A stretch of 64,000 nt of DNA from positions 147,678 through 211,677 of the forward strand of contig NZ_BOMN01000023.1 in assembly GCF_016862215.1 (NCBI RefSeq). The letters are read 5' to 3'. The stretch comes from Winogradskya humida. GTDB taxonomy: Bacteria; Actinomycetota; Actinomycetes; Mycobacteriales; Micromonosporaceae. The notes under the pieces are model-generated. The model saw only the letters and a list, made by a program, of their open reading frames with translations, was not told the DNA's origin and did no database searches. The position numbers and the translations under genes were made by a program. Below, one piece after another: positions 33,085-41,794 of the stretch (the stretch's first letter is position 1; each line of letters starts with the position of its first letter).

Positions 33085-35272
33085 GACGCCCCTGCGCCAG
33101 TTTGTTCTCAAGGTGCACGGCCTGTGCAACCTGGCGTGCGATCACTGCTACGTGTACGAGCTCGCGGACCAGACCTGGCGTGACAAGCCCGCGTTCATGG
33201 CGCCGGGGACGGTGCGCCACGCCGCCGCCCGGATAGCCGAGCACGCAGCGCAGCACAGCCTCGGCGCGGTCGGCATCGTGCTGCACGGCGGGGAGCCCCT
33301 GCTGATGGGCGCGCGGCGGCTGCGCGAGACGCTGACCGTGCTCGACGCGGCGATCGCGCCGGTCGCGTGGATCGACTGGCGGATGCAGACCAACGGCATC
33401 CTGCTGACCGACGAGATCGGCGAGCTGCTCCTCGAGTTCGGCGTCAAGGTCGGCGTCTCCCTCGACGGTGACCGGGCGGCCAACGACCGGCACCGGCGCT
33501 ACCGGCACGGCGGGGGCAGTCACCCCGAGACCCTGCGGGGGCTGGCGTTGCTGCGCAGACCGAGATTCCGGGAGCTGTACGCGGGCCTGCTCTGCACGAT
33601 CGACGTCCGCAACGACCCGATCGCCGTGTACGAGGCGCTGCTCGCCGAGGAGCCACCGCACGTCGACCTGCTGCTGCCCCACGCGACCTGGGACGAGCCC
33701 CCGCCGTACGCGCAACCGGGCACCACGCCGTACGCCGACTGGCTCCTGCGCCTGCACGACCGCTGGCTCGCCGACGGCCGCCCGGTGCCGATCCGCTCCT
33801 TCGACGCGCTGCACGCGATCGCGCGGGGCGGCCGGAGCGCGACCGAGGCCGTCGGCGTCGACCGGGGCATCGTGGCGGTGATCGAGACGGACGGCACCTG
33901 GGAGCAGCCGGACTCGATGAAGGTCGCCTTCCACGGCGCGGCGGGCACAGGCCGCGACGTGGTCACCACCTCCGCCGACGAGCTGCTCGAACTGCCCGCG
34001 ATGCGCCACCGGCAGTCCGGCCTGGCCGGGCTCAGCGCGACCTGTCGCGCCTGTCCGGTGGTCGCCCGGTGCGGAGGCGGACTGTACGCCCACCGCTACC
34101 GCACCGGCTCCGGATTCGACAACCCGTCGGTCTACTGCGCCGATCTGAAGGAGCTCATCACATCCATGGACACCGCACCCGGGATCCCCACCCTGCCCGA
34201 GTGGGTCTTCGATGAGCTCGCGTCCGGTGGCGGCGGCGCGCTGGCCATCGCCTATCTGACGGCCGCGCAGGAGTCGATCAGCCGGGCGCTGCTGGTCGCC
34301 GTCGCCGAGCACGCCGACGAGACGGCCGCCCGGGCCTGGCCGCTGCTCGCCGACCTCGACAAGCAGTCGCCGGCAGCGGTGCGGGCCGTGGTGACCCATC
34401 CCTTCGTCCGCACCTGGGCGGTCCGATGCCTGCGCGACGGGCACAACACCGCACGGCTCGCCGACGTGGTGGCGGCGGTGGTGGTCGCGGCCGGCGCGGA
34501 CGCCGAGGTCGAGGTGACACCCCGCAACGGCAAGATCCACCTCCCGACGATAGGTACGCTCACCGCGCCCACCTCCGCCAACGTGACCATCACCCCCGGC
34601 GCGCTTGCCGGGCTCGCGCCGGTTCGGACGGTCGAGGTGGACGGGCGGGTGCTGCGGCTCGAGGACGCCGACCCCTACCGGGACTGTCACGAATGGCCGG
34701 CGACCGGGCGGCTCACGGACGGCGACGCCGAGGCGTGGGCCACGAGCCTCACGGCGGCCTGGCGCGAGCTGAGCCTCGACGCGCCGGAGCAGTTGGCCGG
34801 CTTGGGTGAGCTGGTGACCGTGGTGACCCCGCTCGTGGCGGCCACCGACGGGACGTTACGCAGCGCGACGTCGCAGCAGGCGTTCGGCGCGCTGGGGATC
34901 GCGGCGACGGACGATCCCGCTGCGCTGGCGGTGATGCTGGTGCACGAGTTCCAGCACGCGAAGCTCGGTGCGGTGCTGGACCTCTACGACCTGGTCGACC
35001 CGGACGCGACCGACCCGGTGACCGTGGGCTGGCGGCCGGACCCGCGGCCCGCCGAGCTGGCGTTACAGGGAACGTATGCCCACCTCGCCGTCGCCGACAT
35101 CTGGCGCCGCCGGGCCCTGCGCTCGGCCCCGGGTGCGGCCGGGCACTACACGATGTACCGCGACTGGACCCTCCACGCGGCCGACGCACTGCGCAACGGC
35201 ACCGCGCTCACCACGATGGGCCGCCGCTTCGTCAACGGCATCGCAGCCACGATCGCCCGATGGCCGAAGTGA
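33038..35272 (+). CDS. fxsB: Radical SAM/SPASM cyclophane synthase fused to a HExxH domain
   Basis: A 744-residue protein. The radical SAM cluster motif CNLACDHC (Cys30, 34, 37) opens the first half; GGEPLL, a SPASM-type cysteine region (CRACPVVARCGGG ... YCADL) follows at ~335-370. The second half is a separate helical domain with HEFQH at ~636-640 (the HExxH modification domain found with FxsB). The first half should form a C-C bond on the FQS motif of FxsA; the HExxH half may cleave or further modify the peptide. The start is uncertain: GTG 33038 or 33053, both inside fxsA, neither with a clear ribosome site; coupling to fxsA translation is likely. Confidence 0.93.
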   Translation: MISGPVTSPPSSPSSRTPLRQFVLKVHGLCNLACDHCYVYELADQTWRDKPAFMAPGTVRHAAARIAEHAAQHSLGAVGIVLHGGEPLLMGARRLRETLTVLDAAIAPVAWIDWRMQTNGILLTDEIGELLLEFGVKVGVSLDGDRAANDRHRRYRHGGGSHPETLRGLALLRRPRFRELYAGLLCTIDVRNDPIAVYEALLAEEPPHVDLLLPHATWDEPPPYAQPGTTPYADWLLRLHDRWLADGRPVPIRSFDALHAIARGGRSATEAVGVDRGIVAVIETDGTWEQPDSMKVAFHGAAGTGRDVVTTSADELLELPAMRHRQSGLAGLSATCRACPVVARCGGGLYAHRYRTGSGFDNPSVYCADLKELITSMDTAPGIPTLPEWVFDELASGGGGALAIAYLTAAQESISRALLVAVAEHADETAARAWPLLADLDKQSPAAVRAVVTHPFVRTWAVRCLRDGHNTARLADVVAAVVVAAGADAEVEVTPRNGKIHLPTIGTLTAPTSANVTITPGALAGLAPVRTVEVDGRVLRLEDADPYRDCHEWPATGRLTDGDAEAWATSLTAAWRELSLDAPEQLAGLGELVTVVTPLVAATDGTLRSATSQQAFGALGIAATDDPAALAVMLVHEFQHAKLGAVLDLYDLVDPDATDPVTVGWRPDPRPAELALQGTYAHLAVADIWRRRALRSAPGAAGHYTMYRDWTLHAADALRNGTALTTMGRRFVNGIAATIARWPK

Positions 35273-36153
35273 CCCGCAGCGATCACCCGACGCCCGGCGT
35301 GACTCCCGGTCAGGGCCCGGCGTCCGAGGTGAGCGCGATGCCCGGCGTGATTTCCGGTCGGGGTCCGGTGAGCGTGGTGTCCGGTGGGGACACGGCGACA
35401 CTGGCCGGTCAGTTGCGCGCGGCGGGCGTACCCACAGGTGGTGATCTGCTTGTGCATGTGTCGTTGAGCCGGCTGGGGGTGGACAAGGGGCTGCTGCTGG
35501 CGGGGTTGCGGGAGGTGGCCGGGCCGGGGGCGACGATCATGGTGCCGGCGCAGACGGCGCACAACTCGATCACCAGTCCGGCATATCGGCGGGCGGTTGC
35601 GGGGATGGACGAGCGGGAGATCCGGGGGTACGAGGCGGCGATGCCGGGGTTCTCGCCCGGGATGCCGTCGTCCGGGTGCGGGGGGTTCGCGGAGTACGTA
35701 CGTCAGCTGCCCGGGGCGGTCCGTAGCGGCCACCCGCAGACCTCGTTCGCGGCGGTGGGACCGCGGGCCGCGGAGCTGATGGCGGTCCACGATCTGGAGT
35801 CGCATCTGGGGGAGCGCTCGCCGCTCGGCGCGCTGTACCGCGACGGTGGTCATGCCCTGCTCATCGGGTGCGACTGGTCGAGCTGCACCGCGCTGCACCT
35901 GGCCGAGTGCAGGGTGCCCCGGATGCCGCGGAAACGGTACCGCTGCTTCGTCGAGCACCACGGCCGGCGGATCACCCGGGACTTCCTCGGGGTGGACCAT
36001 GACGACAGCGATTTCCTGGCGCTCGGGAAGGCGTTCGAGGCGACGGGTGGGGCGTGGAGCGGGCCCCTCGGATGCACTACCGTCACCGTCCTGCCGGTGC
36101 GGGCGGCCGTCCACTTTGCAGTGCGGTGGTTGACTGATAACCGGAAGCTCTGA
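35260..36153 (+). CDS. AAC(3)-family N-acetyltransferase in the fxs operon
   Basis: A 297-residue member of the antibiotic N-acetyltransferase family. Conserved blocks are LVHVSLSRLG, MVPAQTAHN, GHPQTSFAAVGP (with the conserved His), SPLGALYRDGG and LIGCDWSSCTALHLAE. Known members acetylate the 3-amino group of aminoglycosides with acetyl-CoA, but many actinobacterial homologues have other substrates. The gene overlaps fxsB by 13 bp and precedes a TIR-like gene by 13 bp, so it belongs to the fxs operon. It could acetylate the mature peptide or protect the host. The first ~45 residues contain an imperfect repeat and may not be translated; a later GTG (near 35375) is possible. Confidence 0.88.
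   Translation: MAEVTRSDHPTPGVTPGQGPASEVSAMPGVISGRGPVSVVSGGDTATLAGQLRAAGVPTGGDLLVHVSLSRLGVDKGLLLAGLREVAGPGATIMVPAQTAHNSITSPAYRRAVAGMDEREIRGYEAAMPGFSPGMPSSGCGGFAEYVRQLPGAVRSGHPQTSFAAVGPRAAELMAVHDLESHLGERSPLGALYRDGGHALLIGCDWSSCTALHLAECRVPRMPRKRYRCFVEHHGRRITRDFLGVDHDDSDFLALGKAFEATGGAWSGPLGCTTVTVLPVRAAVHFAVRWLTDNRKL
35293..35388 (+). repeat. Imperfect 48-bp tandem duplication
   Basis: Two copies starting CCCGGCGTGA at 35293 and 35341 are similar over about 30 bases and then drift. In frame they encode PGVTPGQGP... and PGVISGRGP... at the N-terminus of the acetyltransferase; this is not part of the conserved domain. Confidence 0.7.
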
Positions 36154-36166
36154 AGGGGGACGGCAA

Positions 36167-36832
36167 GTGGCCGCAGCGATCATCGACGATCCCGGCGCCC
36201 CCGTGTTCTTCCTGAGTTATGCGCGTCCCGACCGGGCCCGTGCGGTGTCGGCGCCGCGCGAGCCGAACAGATATGTGATGCGGTTCTTCGACGAGCTCAC
36301 CGCGAACGTCAACGAGCTCGTCGGGTCGCCGGCCGGGCAGGATCCCGGATACCTCGACCTCGGCCATGGTGGCGGGGAGCACTGGCAGAAGGCGGTGCTG
36401 CGCGGAGCGGGAACGTGTCAGGTGCTCGTCTGCCTGCTGTCGCGGCCCTATCTCTTCCAGAGCAACTGGTGTCCACTGGAGTGGGACGTGTTCGCGCGCC
36501 GCAAGGTGCTGCCCCGGGCCGCGGCGGCGCCGGGGATCGAGAGCGCGATCGTGCCCGTGCTCTGGACACCGTTCCACGAGATGCTGCCGGGGGTGACCGC
36601 CGACGTGAACATCTTCCGGCCGACGGGGCTGCCCGACGAGGACTACACCGCCCGGTATCTGACCGACGGGCTGTTCGGGCTGCTGCGGACCGGGCAGACC
36701 GAGATCTACGAGGCGATCGTGTGGAAGCTGGCGATGCACATCCAGCGGATCCACAGCCTGTACTGGGTCGAGCCGGGCGTGCCGGAGAGCATCGCGGGCC
36801 TGCGTCAGAGCTTCAGCGAGGGGATGCCATGA
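36167..36832 (+). CDS. TIR-like FxsC-family protein (short form)
   Basis: A 221-residue TIR-like protein, start GTG 36167 after GGGGAC. It begins with FFLSYARPDRA, the first TIR strand, and has VLVCLLSRPYLFQSNWCPLEW and VPVLWTPF, the middle strands of the fold, with a Glu in the position following the Cys-Pro-Leu motif. It resembles the first domain of the next protein (FFLSYAHSA ... VPVLWIP), so the two arose by duplication. TIR domains act as scaffolds or NAD-consuming enzymes; which applies here is unknown. ATGA overlap with fxsC indicates coupled translation. Confidence 0.85.
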   Translation: MAAAIIDDPGAPVFFLSYARPDRARAVSAPREPNRYVMRFFDELTANVNELVGSPAGQDPGYLDLGHGGGEHWQKAVLRGAGTCQVLVCLLSRPYLFQSNWCPLEWDVFARRKVLPRAAAAPGIESAIVPVLWTPFHEMLPGVTADVNIFRPTGLPDEDYTARYLTDGLFGLLRTGQTEIYEAIVWKLAMHIQRIHSLYWVEPGVPESIAGLRQSFSEGMP

Positions 36833-37968
36833 GCTTCTTCCTGAGTTACGCACACTCGGCGCCGCTCACCGACGCGGGGCGCCGGGACACCGATACCGAT
36901 TATTGGGTACGCCGCTGCTTCAACGACCTGTCCCAGGAGGTCGCGGCGCTGCTGTCCACCGACCCGGGCCGCGTCGGGTTCGTCGACTACCTCGTGGAGC
37001 CCGGCGCCGACTGGAAGGCCATGCTCACCGACAGCCTGGGCCGGGCGGAGGTGTTCGTCCCGCTCTACTCGCCGGGCTACTTCAACAAGTCGTGGCCGCT
37101 GCGCGAGCGTGCCACGTTCCTCGACCGGATCGCGCGGGCCTTCGCGGACCGCCCCGACCGGGCCCGCGCGCACGTCGTGCCGGTCCTGTGGATCCCGCTG
37201 CCGTCTTGGGACAAGATCCCGGAGCTGAACGCCGCTCTGACGCTCGGCGCCGGCATCCCCGAGTACGCGGAGAACGGCCTGCGCGCCCTGTGCATGCTGG
37301 CGTCCTACCGGGAGCAGTACCGCAGGGTCCTCAACCGGCTCGCCCACCGGATCGTGGAGGTCACCGAGCGCGGCGAGTTGCCCCCGGGCGAGGTGACGCC
37401 GCTGAACGAGATCGCCCTGCCCGACCAGATGACCAACGAGACCCCGTTCGTCGTCGGGGTGATCGGCGAGCGGTCCGGCTGGCGGCCGTTCGGCGCGGCG
37501 CAGGACCCGCCGGTCGCGGAGTACGTCGCGAATGTCGCCGAACGCCTCGGGCTGCCGACCCGGATCATCGACCGCCCCCTCGACCTGAAAGCCGTGGACA
37601 ACTCGCCCGCGGTGATCCTCGTGGACCCCAGGGCGGTCGACCGCGACGATGCTCTCGGTGAACTGCGGGGCCACCTGCACCCCTGGGTGACGACGGTGGT
37701 GGTGACCGACCGTCATGAGCCGCGTTATCTCCAGGGCGGGGCCGACGCCGCCGGACGGGCGGTGACCCGGCTGACGGCGCTCGGCGCTCACCGCGTACAC
37801 CAGGCATTCGAAGTGGAGGAACTGGCCGACATGATGCCGTCCGCGGTGAGCGAGGCACGCCGGCAGTATCTCCGCCGCGAATCCGTTCACGTTCCGGGCG
37901 GGTCCCCCCGTCCGCGGCTCGGCGACGGTGACCCGCCGCCGGCACCCGGGAAGGGCATCGATGGCTGA
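36829..37968 (+). CDS. fxsC: TIR-like protein FxsC
   Basis: A 379-residue protein starting at ATG 36829 inside the stop of the previous gene. Residues 1-190 form a TIR-like domain (FFLSYAHSAP, EVFVPLYSPGYFNKSWPLRE, VPVLWIPLP), and residues ~205-350 a second alpha/beta domain typical of the C-terminal part of FxsC (TPFVVGVIGERSGW, RIIDRPLD, VILVDPRA). The last 40 residues are Pro/Arg-rich and disordered. FxsC accompanies FxsA/FxsB in many actinobacteria; its role is not established. Together with the short TIR protein it makes this locus unusually TIR-rich. Confidence 0.87.
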   Translation: MSFFLSYAHSAPLTDAGRRDTDTDYWVRRCFNDLSQEVAALLSTDPGRVGFVDYLVEPGADWKAMLTDSLGRAEVFVPLYSPGYFNKSWPLRERATFLDRIARAFADRPDRARAHVVPVLWIPLPSWDKIPELNAALTLGAGIPEYAENGLRALCMLASYREQYRRVLNRLAHRIVEVTERGELPPGEVTPLNEIALPDQMTNETPFVVGVIGERSGWRPFGAAQDPPVAEYVANVAERLGLPTRIIDRPLDLKAVDNSPAVILVDPRAVDRDDALGELRGHLHPWVTTVVVTDRHEPRYLQGGADAAGRAVTRLTALGAHRVHQAFEVEELADMMPSAVSEARRQYLRRESVHVPGGSPRPRLGDGDPPPAPGKGIDG

Positions 37969-40900
37969 GCACCGGCACGGCAAAGTGGTGACGTTCTACT
38001 CGTTCAAGGGGGGAACCGGCCGGACAATGGCGCTGGCCAACGTCGCCTGGATCCTCGCCGCGAACGGCAAACGCGTCCTCGTCGCCGACTGGGACCTCGA
38101 GTCACCGGGGCTGCACCGCTTCTTCCAGCCGTTCCTCGACACCGAGGCGATCGAGACGACCAGCGGTGTCATCGACATGATCCGCTCGTACGAGTGGCAG
38201 ACGACCCGCGCCGAGGACCTGCGCGACGGCTGGCACCAGGAGCTCGCCCGGGTCAGCAAGTATGCGTTCTCGCTCGACTGGACGGAATTCCCCGGCGAGG
38301 GCCAGCTCGACTTCCTGTCCGCCGGCCGGCAGAACCAGAACTACGCGGCCAACCTCACCGGCATGAACTGGGACGACTTCTACGAGCGGCTCGGCGGGGG
38401 CGTGTTCCTCGACGCGTTGCGCGAGGACATGAAGGCGAACTACGACTACACGCTGATCGACAGCCGTACCGGGCTCAGCGACGTGGCCGACATCTGCACG
38501 ATCCACCTCCCGGACGTGCTCGTCGACTGTTTCACGTTCAGCGAGCAGGGCATCGAGGGTGCGGCCCGGGTCGCCGCCGCGATCGCGAAACGCCGGTCGC
38601 CGCGCAGCGTACGCATCCTGCCGGTGCCAATGCGGGTCGACCCCGCGGAGAAGGACAAGGCCGACGCCGGGCGGGCCTTCGCCATGCAGCGTTTCCCCGG
38701 CATGCCGACCGGGATGACGGCCGGCGACCGCGATCGCTACTGGAACGCCGTCGAGGTGCCCTACCGGCCGTTCTACGCCTACGAGGAGACCCTCGCGACG
38801 TTCGGTGACCGGCCCGGTCAGTACATGTCACTGCTCGCGGCCTACGAGATGCTCACCCGGCACCTCACCGACGGCGAGGTGGGATCGCTGCCGGCCATGG
38901 ACGAGTCTCTGCGTACGCGCACAGTGGCGCGATTCCTGCGTCAGCTCTCCTTCGTCGAGGAGGAGGTGACGCTGCACTACGCCGCCGAGGACCAGGTCTG
39001 GGCCGAGTGGATCGGCGGGCTGCTCGCCGCGACCGGGATCCAGGTGCACGAGCCGGGCGCCGCCGGGTCCGGGGCCGGTCGCAGCCTGACCGTCGTCTCG
39101 CACGCCAACGCCGGGGAGCAGGCCGGGGTGGTGCCCCGCGACCGCAGCGACCCGCGGCCGCCGCTGGCCGTCTACGTCGAGGACGTCCCGAGGGTGCCGG
39201 CGTTCCCGATCGGCTCGTCCGCGTTCCTCAGCGGCACCACCCGGGACGCCGCCGTCGAACGCCTGCTCAAGCTGGTGGGACGCCCGCCCCTCGCCCCGGC
39301 CGACGTCGACTCGGCCGGGGTCCGGTTCCCCGGCGAGGCGGCGCTCGTGTTCAACCCGCTGGCCCGCAACGCCCGGTTCACCGGCCGGGAGAAGGACCTG
39401 CGCGAGCTGCGTTCCCGGCTGCGCGGCGGCAATCCGGTGGTGCTGTCCGGGCCGATGCCGGTGGCGTTGCAGGGCATGGGCGGCATCGGCAAGACCCAGG
39501 TCGCCCTCGAGTACGCCCACCGCTACAAAAATGCCTACGACGTGGTCTGGTGGATCGACGCGGAGCAGGTGATGTTCATCGACGTCGCGCTGGCCGAGCT
39601 GGGCGCGCGGCTCAACCTCCTGCTGCCCCAGACCAGCGTCCTGGACGCCGCGAAAGCCGTGGTCCACGCGCTGGAGCACGGCGACCCGTCGGCCCGCTGG
39701 CTGCTGATCTTCGACAACGCCGAGGACGTCGAGTCGGTCCTGAAGTTCGTGCCGCGCGGCCCCGGCCACGTCGTGATCACCTCCCGCAACAACCAGTGGG
39801 GTGACCGCGCGCAGACGGTGCAGATCGACGTGTTCCAGCGCCGGGAGAGCATTGCCCACCTGCGCCAGCGGGTGCCGGGCATCAAGCTCGACCAGGCCGA
39901 CCGGATCGCGGAGATCCTCGGTGACCTGCCGATCGCGGTCGCCGCCGCCGGGGCCTGGCTCGCGGAGACCGGCGAACAGGTCGGCGAATACCTGAGCCAC
40001 GTCGAGCAGCAGGGCCCCGGCGGTGCCGTGGACGAGGTGTGGGAGCTGTCGCTGGGGCTGCTGCGCAAACGGTCCGAGGCGGCGTACCGGCTGCTGCAGC
40101 TCTGCTCCGTGCTCGCACCGGAGATCTCGCTGGACCTGATCTACAGCGACGAGCTCGCCGCGGCGCTGAGCTCCTACGACCCGCTGGTCTCCGAACGCGC
40201 CTACCGTGGCTCGCTGGTGCAGCACATCAACCGCCTGGCCCTGCTGAAGCTCGACGTTGCCCGCAACCAGATCCAGGTGCACCGGCTGCTGCAGCACGTG
40301 CTGCGCAGCCGGATGAGCCCGCAGGAGCTCGAGGATATCCGTCACCAGATCCACCTCGTCCTCGCCGGGCTGCGGCCCCGCTACGAGATCGACGACCCCC
40401 GCTCGTGGGCGCGGTTCCGGATGCTGTGGCCGCACCTCGAGCTGTCCAATGCGGACTCGTGCGAGGACGAGGCCGTACGCCAGCTGATGATCGACCGGAT
40501 CCGCTACATCTGGCTCACCGGCGGTCTCAAGGAGGGCCGCCTGCTCGGCGAGCAGATCGACCGGCGCTGGAGCGGCATGCTGGCGGCGGGTCTGGAGCCC
40601 GCCACCGCGGCCGCGCTGCACCGCCAGGTCCTGCACCTGCGGTTCAACGTCGCGAACATCATGCGGCAGATGGCGCAGTTCGAGGACGCCCGCGCGCTGG
40701 ACGAGCAGGTCCTCGACGCGCAGCTGGAGCTGCTCGGCCCGCATCACCCGCACACCCTGATGACCGCCGGTGGTCTCGGCGCCGACCTGCGCGCCCTCGG
40801 CCGCTACACCGAGGCGCTGCAGCGCGACGAGCAGACGTACGCATCCTGGGTGGAGCACTTCGGGGAGGACTATGCGCGTACGCAGTCCGCGCTGAACAAC

Positions 40901-41794
40901 CTCGCCACCACGCAGCGGCTCGCCGGCGATTTCCGCAGCGCCCGCAAGCACGACCAGGAGCTCTGGGACCGCCGCAAGGACGCCGTCGGCCCGGCCCACC
41001 CGAACACCCTGGGCACCGGCACGAACCTCGGCCGGGACCTGCGCGAGGCCGGCGAGTACCGCAACTCCGTCGAGCTGCTGGAGATCGTCGCCCGCCGCCA
41101 CGAGAGCGTCTACGGCTCCGGGTCGCACCGCACGCTCAGCGCCCGCGCCAACCTCGCCGTCTCGGTGGGCAGCGCCGGGCGCCCCGACCGGGCCGCGCAG
41201 CTGCTCGAAGAGGCGTACGAGCAGCTCAACGAGGTCGTCGGGCCCAGCAACCCGGACACCCTCGCGTGCCGGCTCAGCCGCGCGGTCAGCCTGCTCGCGA
41301 TCGGGGAGACGGCCAGTGCCACCAGCGAGCTGGAAGAGGTCCGGCTCGCGTACGGTGCCAGCCTCGGCCAGCGGCACCCGCACACCCTGGCCTGCGTGAA
41401 CAACCTCGCCGCGGCGTCACGGGCGGCGGGCGACCTGGCCACGGCGAAGGACTACGCGGGGCACGCCGCCGGGGAGCTGCGCGCGGTGCTCGGGGTGGAC
41501 CACCCGTACGTCCTGGCCGCCGAGTTGAACCTGGCCATACTGCACGCGGAGACCGGCGAGGCCCGCGAGGGTCTGCGGATCATCGACGCCGCGATGGAGA
41601 AGCATCTCGAGGTGCTCGGACCGGACCATCCCGACACGCTGCGCTGCGCCGCCAACCGGGCCCTGATGCGCTCGGGCGACGGCTCGGACGCGGGGGAGCG
41701 GTTGTCCCGGGCGCTGGGCGATCACCACCCGGCGGTGGCAGCCCTCAAGGAACGGCGATACCTGCACCGGATGCTGGACCCGCACCCGTTCTGA
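37961..41794 (+). CDS. fxsT: FxsT: ParA-like / TIR-like / NTPase / TPR protein
   Basis: A 1277-residue multidomain protein, ATG 37961 with GGGAAGGG upstream and 8 bp overlap with fxsC. Order: a ParA/MinD-like ATPase (~8-330) with deviant Walker A FKGGTGRT (Arg in place of the second Lys) and ADWDLESPG; a short TIR-like domain (~340-450: VTLHYAAEDQVWAEWI); a STAND/NB-ARC-type NTPase (~470-780) with Walker A GMGGIGKTQ and Walker B WLLIFDNAED; then ~9-10 tetratricopeptide repeats with recurring HP(H/N/D)TL motifs to the C-terminus. The layout resembles NLR-like signal-sensing NTPases. Its last 50 bp overlap the convergent hydrolase gene. Confidence 0.92.
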   Translation: MAEHRHGKVVTFYSFKGGTGRTMALANVAWILAANGKRVLVADWDLESPGLHRFFQPFLDTEAIETTSGVIDMIRSYEWQTTRAEDLRDGWHQELARVSKYAFSLDWTEFPGEGQLDFLSAGRQNQNYAANLTGMNWDDFYERLGGGVFLDALREDMKANYDYTLIDSRTGLSDVADICTIHLPDVLVDCFTFSEQGIEGAARVAAAIAKRRSPRSVRILPVPMRVDPAEKDKADAGRAFAMQRFPGMPTGMTAGDRDRYWNAVEVPYRPFYAYEETLATFGDRPGQYMSLLAAYEMLTRHLTDGEVGSLPAMDESLRTRTVARFLRQLSFVEEEVTLHYAAEDQVWAEWIGGLLAATGIQVHEPGAAGSGAGRSLTVVSHANAGEQAGVVPRDRSDPRPPLAVYVEDVPRVPAFPIGSSAFLSGTTRDAAVERLLKLVGRPPLAPADVDSAGVRFPGEAALVFNPLARNARFTGREKDLRELRSRLRGGNPVVLSGPMPVALQGMGGIGKTQVALEYAHRYKNAYDVVWWIDAEQVMFIDVALAELGARLNLLLPQTSVLDAAKAVVHALEHGDPSARWLLIFDNAEDVESVLKFVPRGPGHVVITSRNNQWGDRAQTVQIDVFQRRESIAHLRQRVPGIKLDQADRIAEILGDLPIAVAAAGAWLAETGEQVGEYLSHVEQQGPGGAVDEVWELSLGLLRKRSEAAYRLLQLCSVLAPEISLDLIYSDELAAALSSYDPLVSERAYRGSLVQHINRLALLKLDVARNQIQVHRLLQHVLRSRMSPQELEDIRHQIHLVLAGLRPRYEIDDPRSWARFRMLWPHLELSNADSCEDEAVRQLMIDRIRYIWLTGGLKEGRLLGEQIDRRWSGMLAAGLEPATAAALHRQVLHLRFNVANIMRQMAQFEDARALDEQVLDAQLELLGPHHPHTLMTAGGLGADLRALGRYTEALQRDEQTYASWVEHFGEDYARTQSALNNLATTQRLAGDFRSARKHDQELWDRRKDAVGPAHPNTLGTGTNLGRDLREAGEYRNSVELLEIVARRHESVYGSGSHRTLSARANLAVSVGSAGRPDRAAQLLEEAYEQLNEVVGPSNPDTLACRLSRAVSLLAIGETASATSELEEVRLAYGASLGQRHPHTLACVNNLAAASRAAGDLATAKDYAGHAAGELRAVLGVDHPYVLAAELNLAILHAETGEAREGLRIIDAAMEKHLEVLGPDHPDTLRCAANRALMRSGDGSDAGERLSRALGDHHPAVAALKERRYLHRMLDPHPF

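Noticed and set aside
33077..34690. A 537-residue minus-strand frame across fxsB
   Set aside because: It lacks motifs and runs through the CNLACDHC region of the real radical SAM gene.
35260..36153. Calling the AAC(3)-like gene an aminoglycoside resistance gene
   Set aside because: Family membership is clear, but its place inside the fxs operon points to another substrate; resistance is unproven.
38828..41383. An 851-residue open frame on the minus strand across fxsT
   Set aside because: It is the antisense shadow of a GC-rich coding region, with no recognisable domain, while the plus frame has Walker motifs and TPRs.
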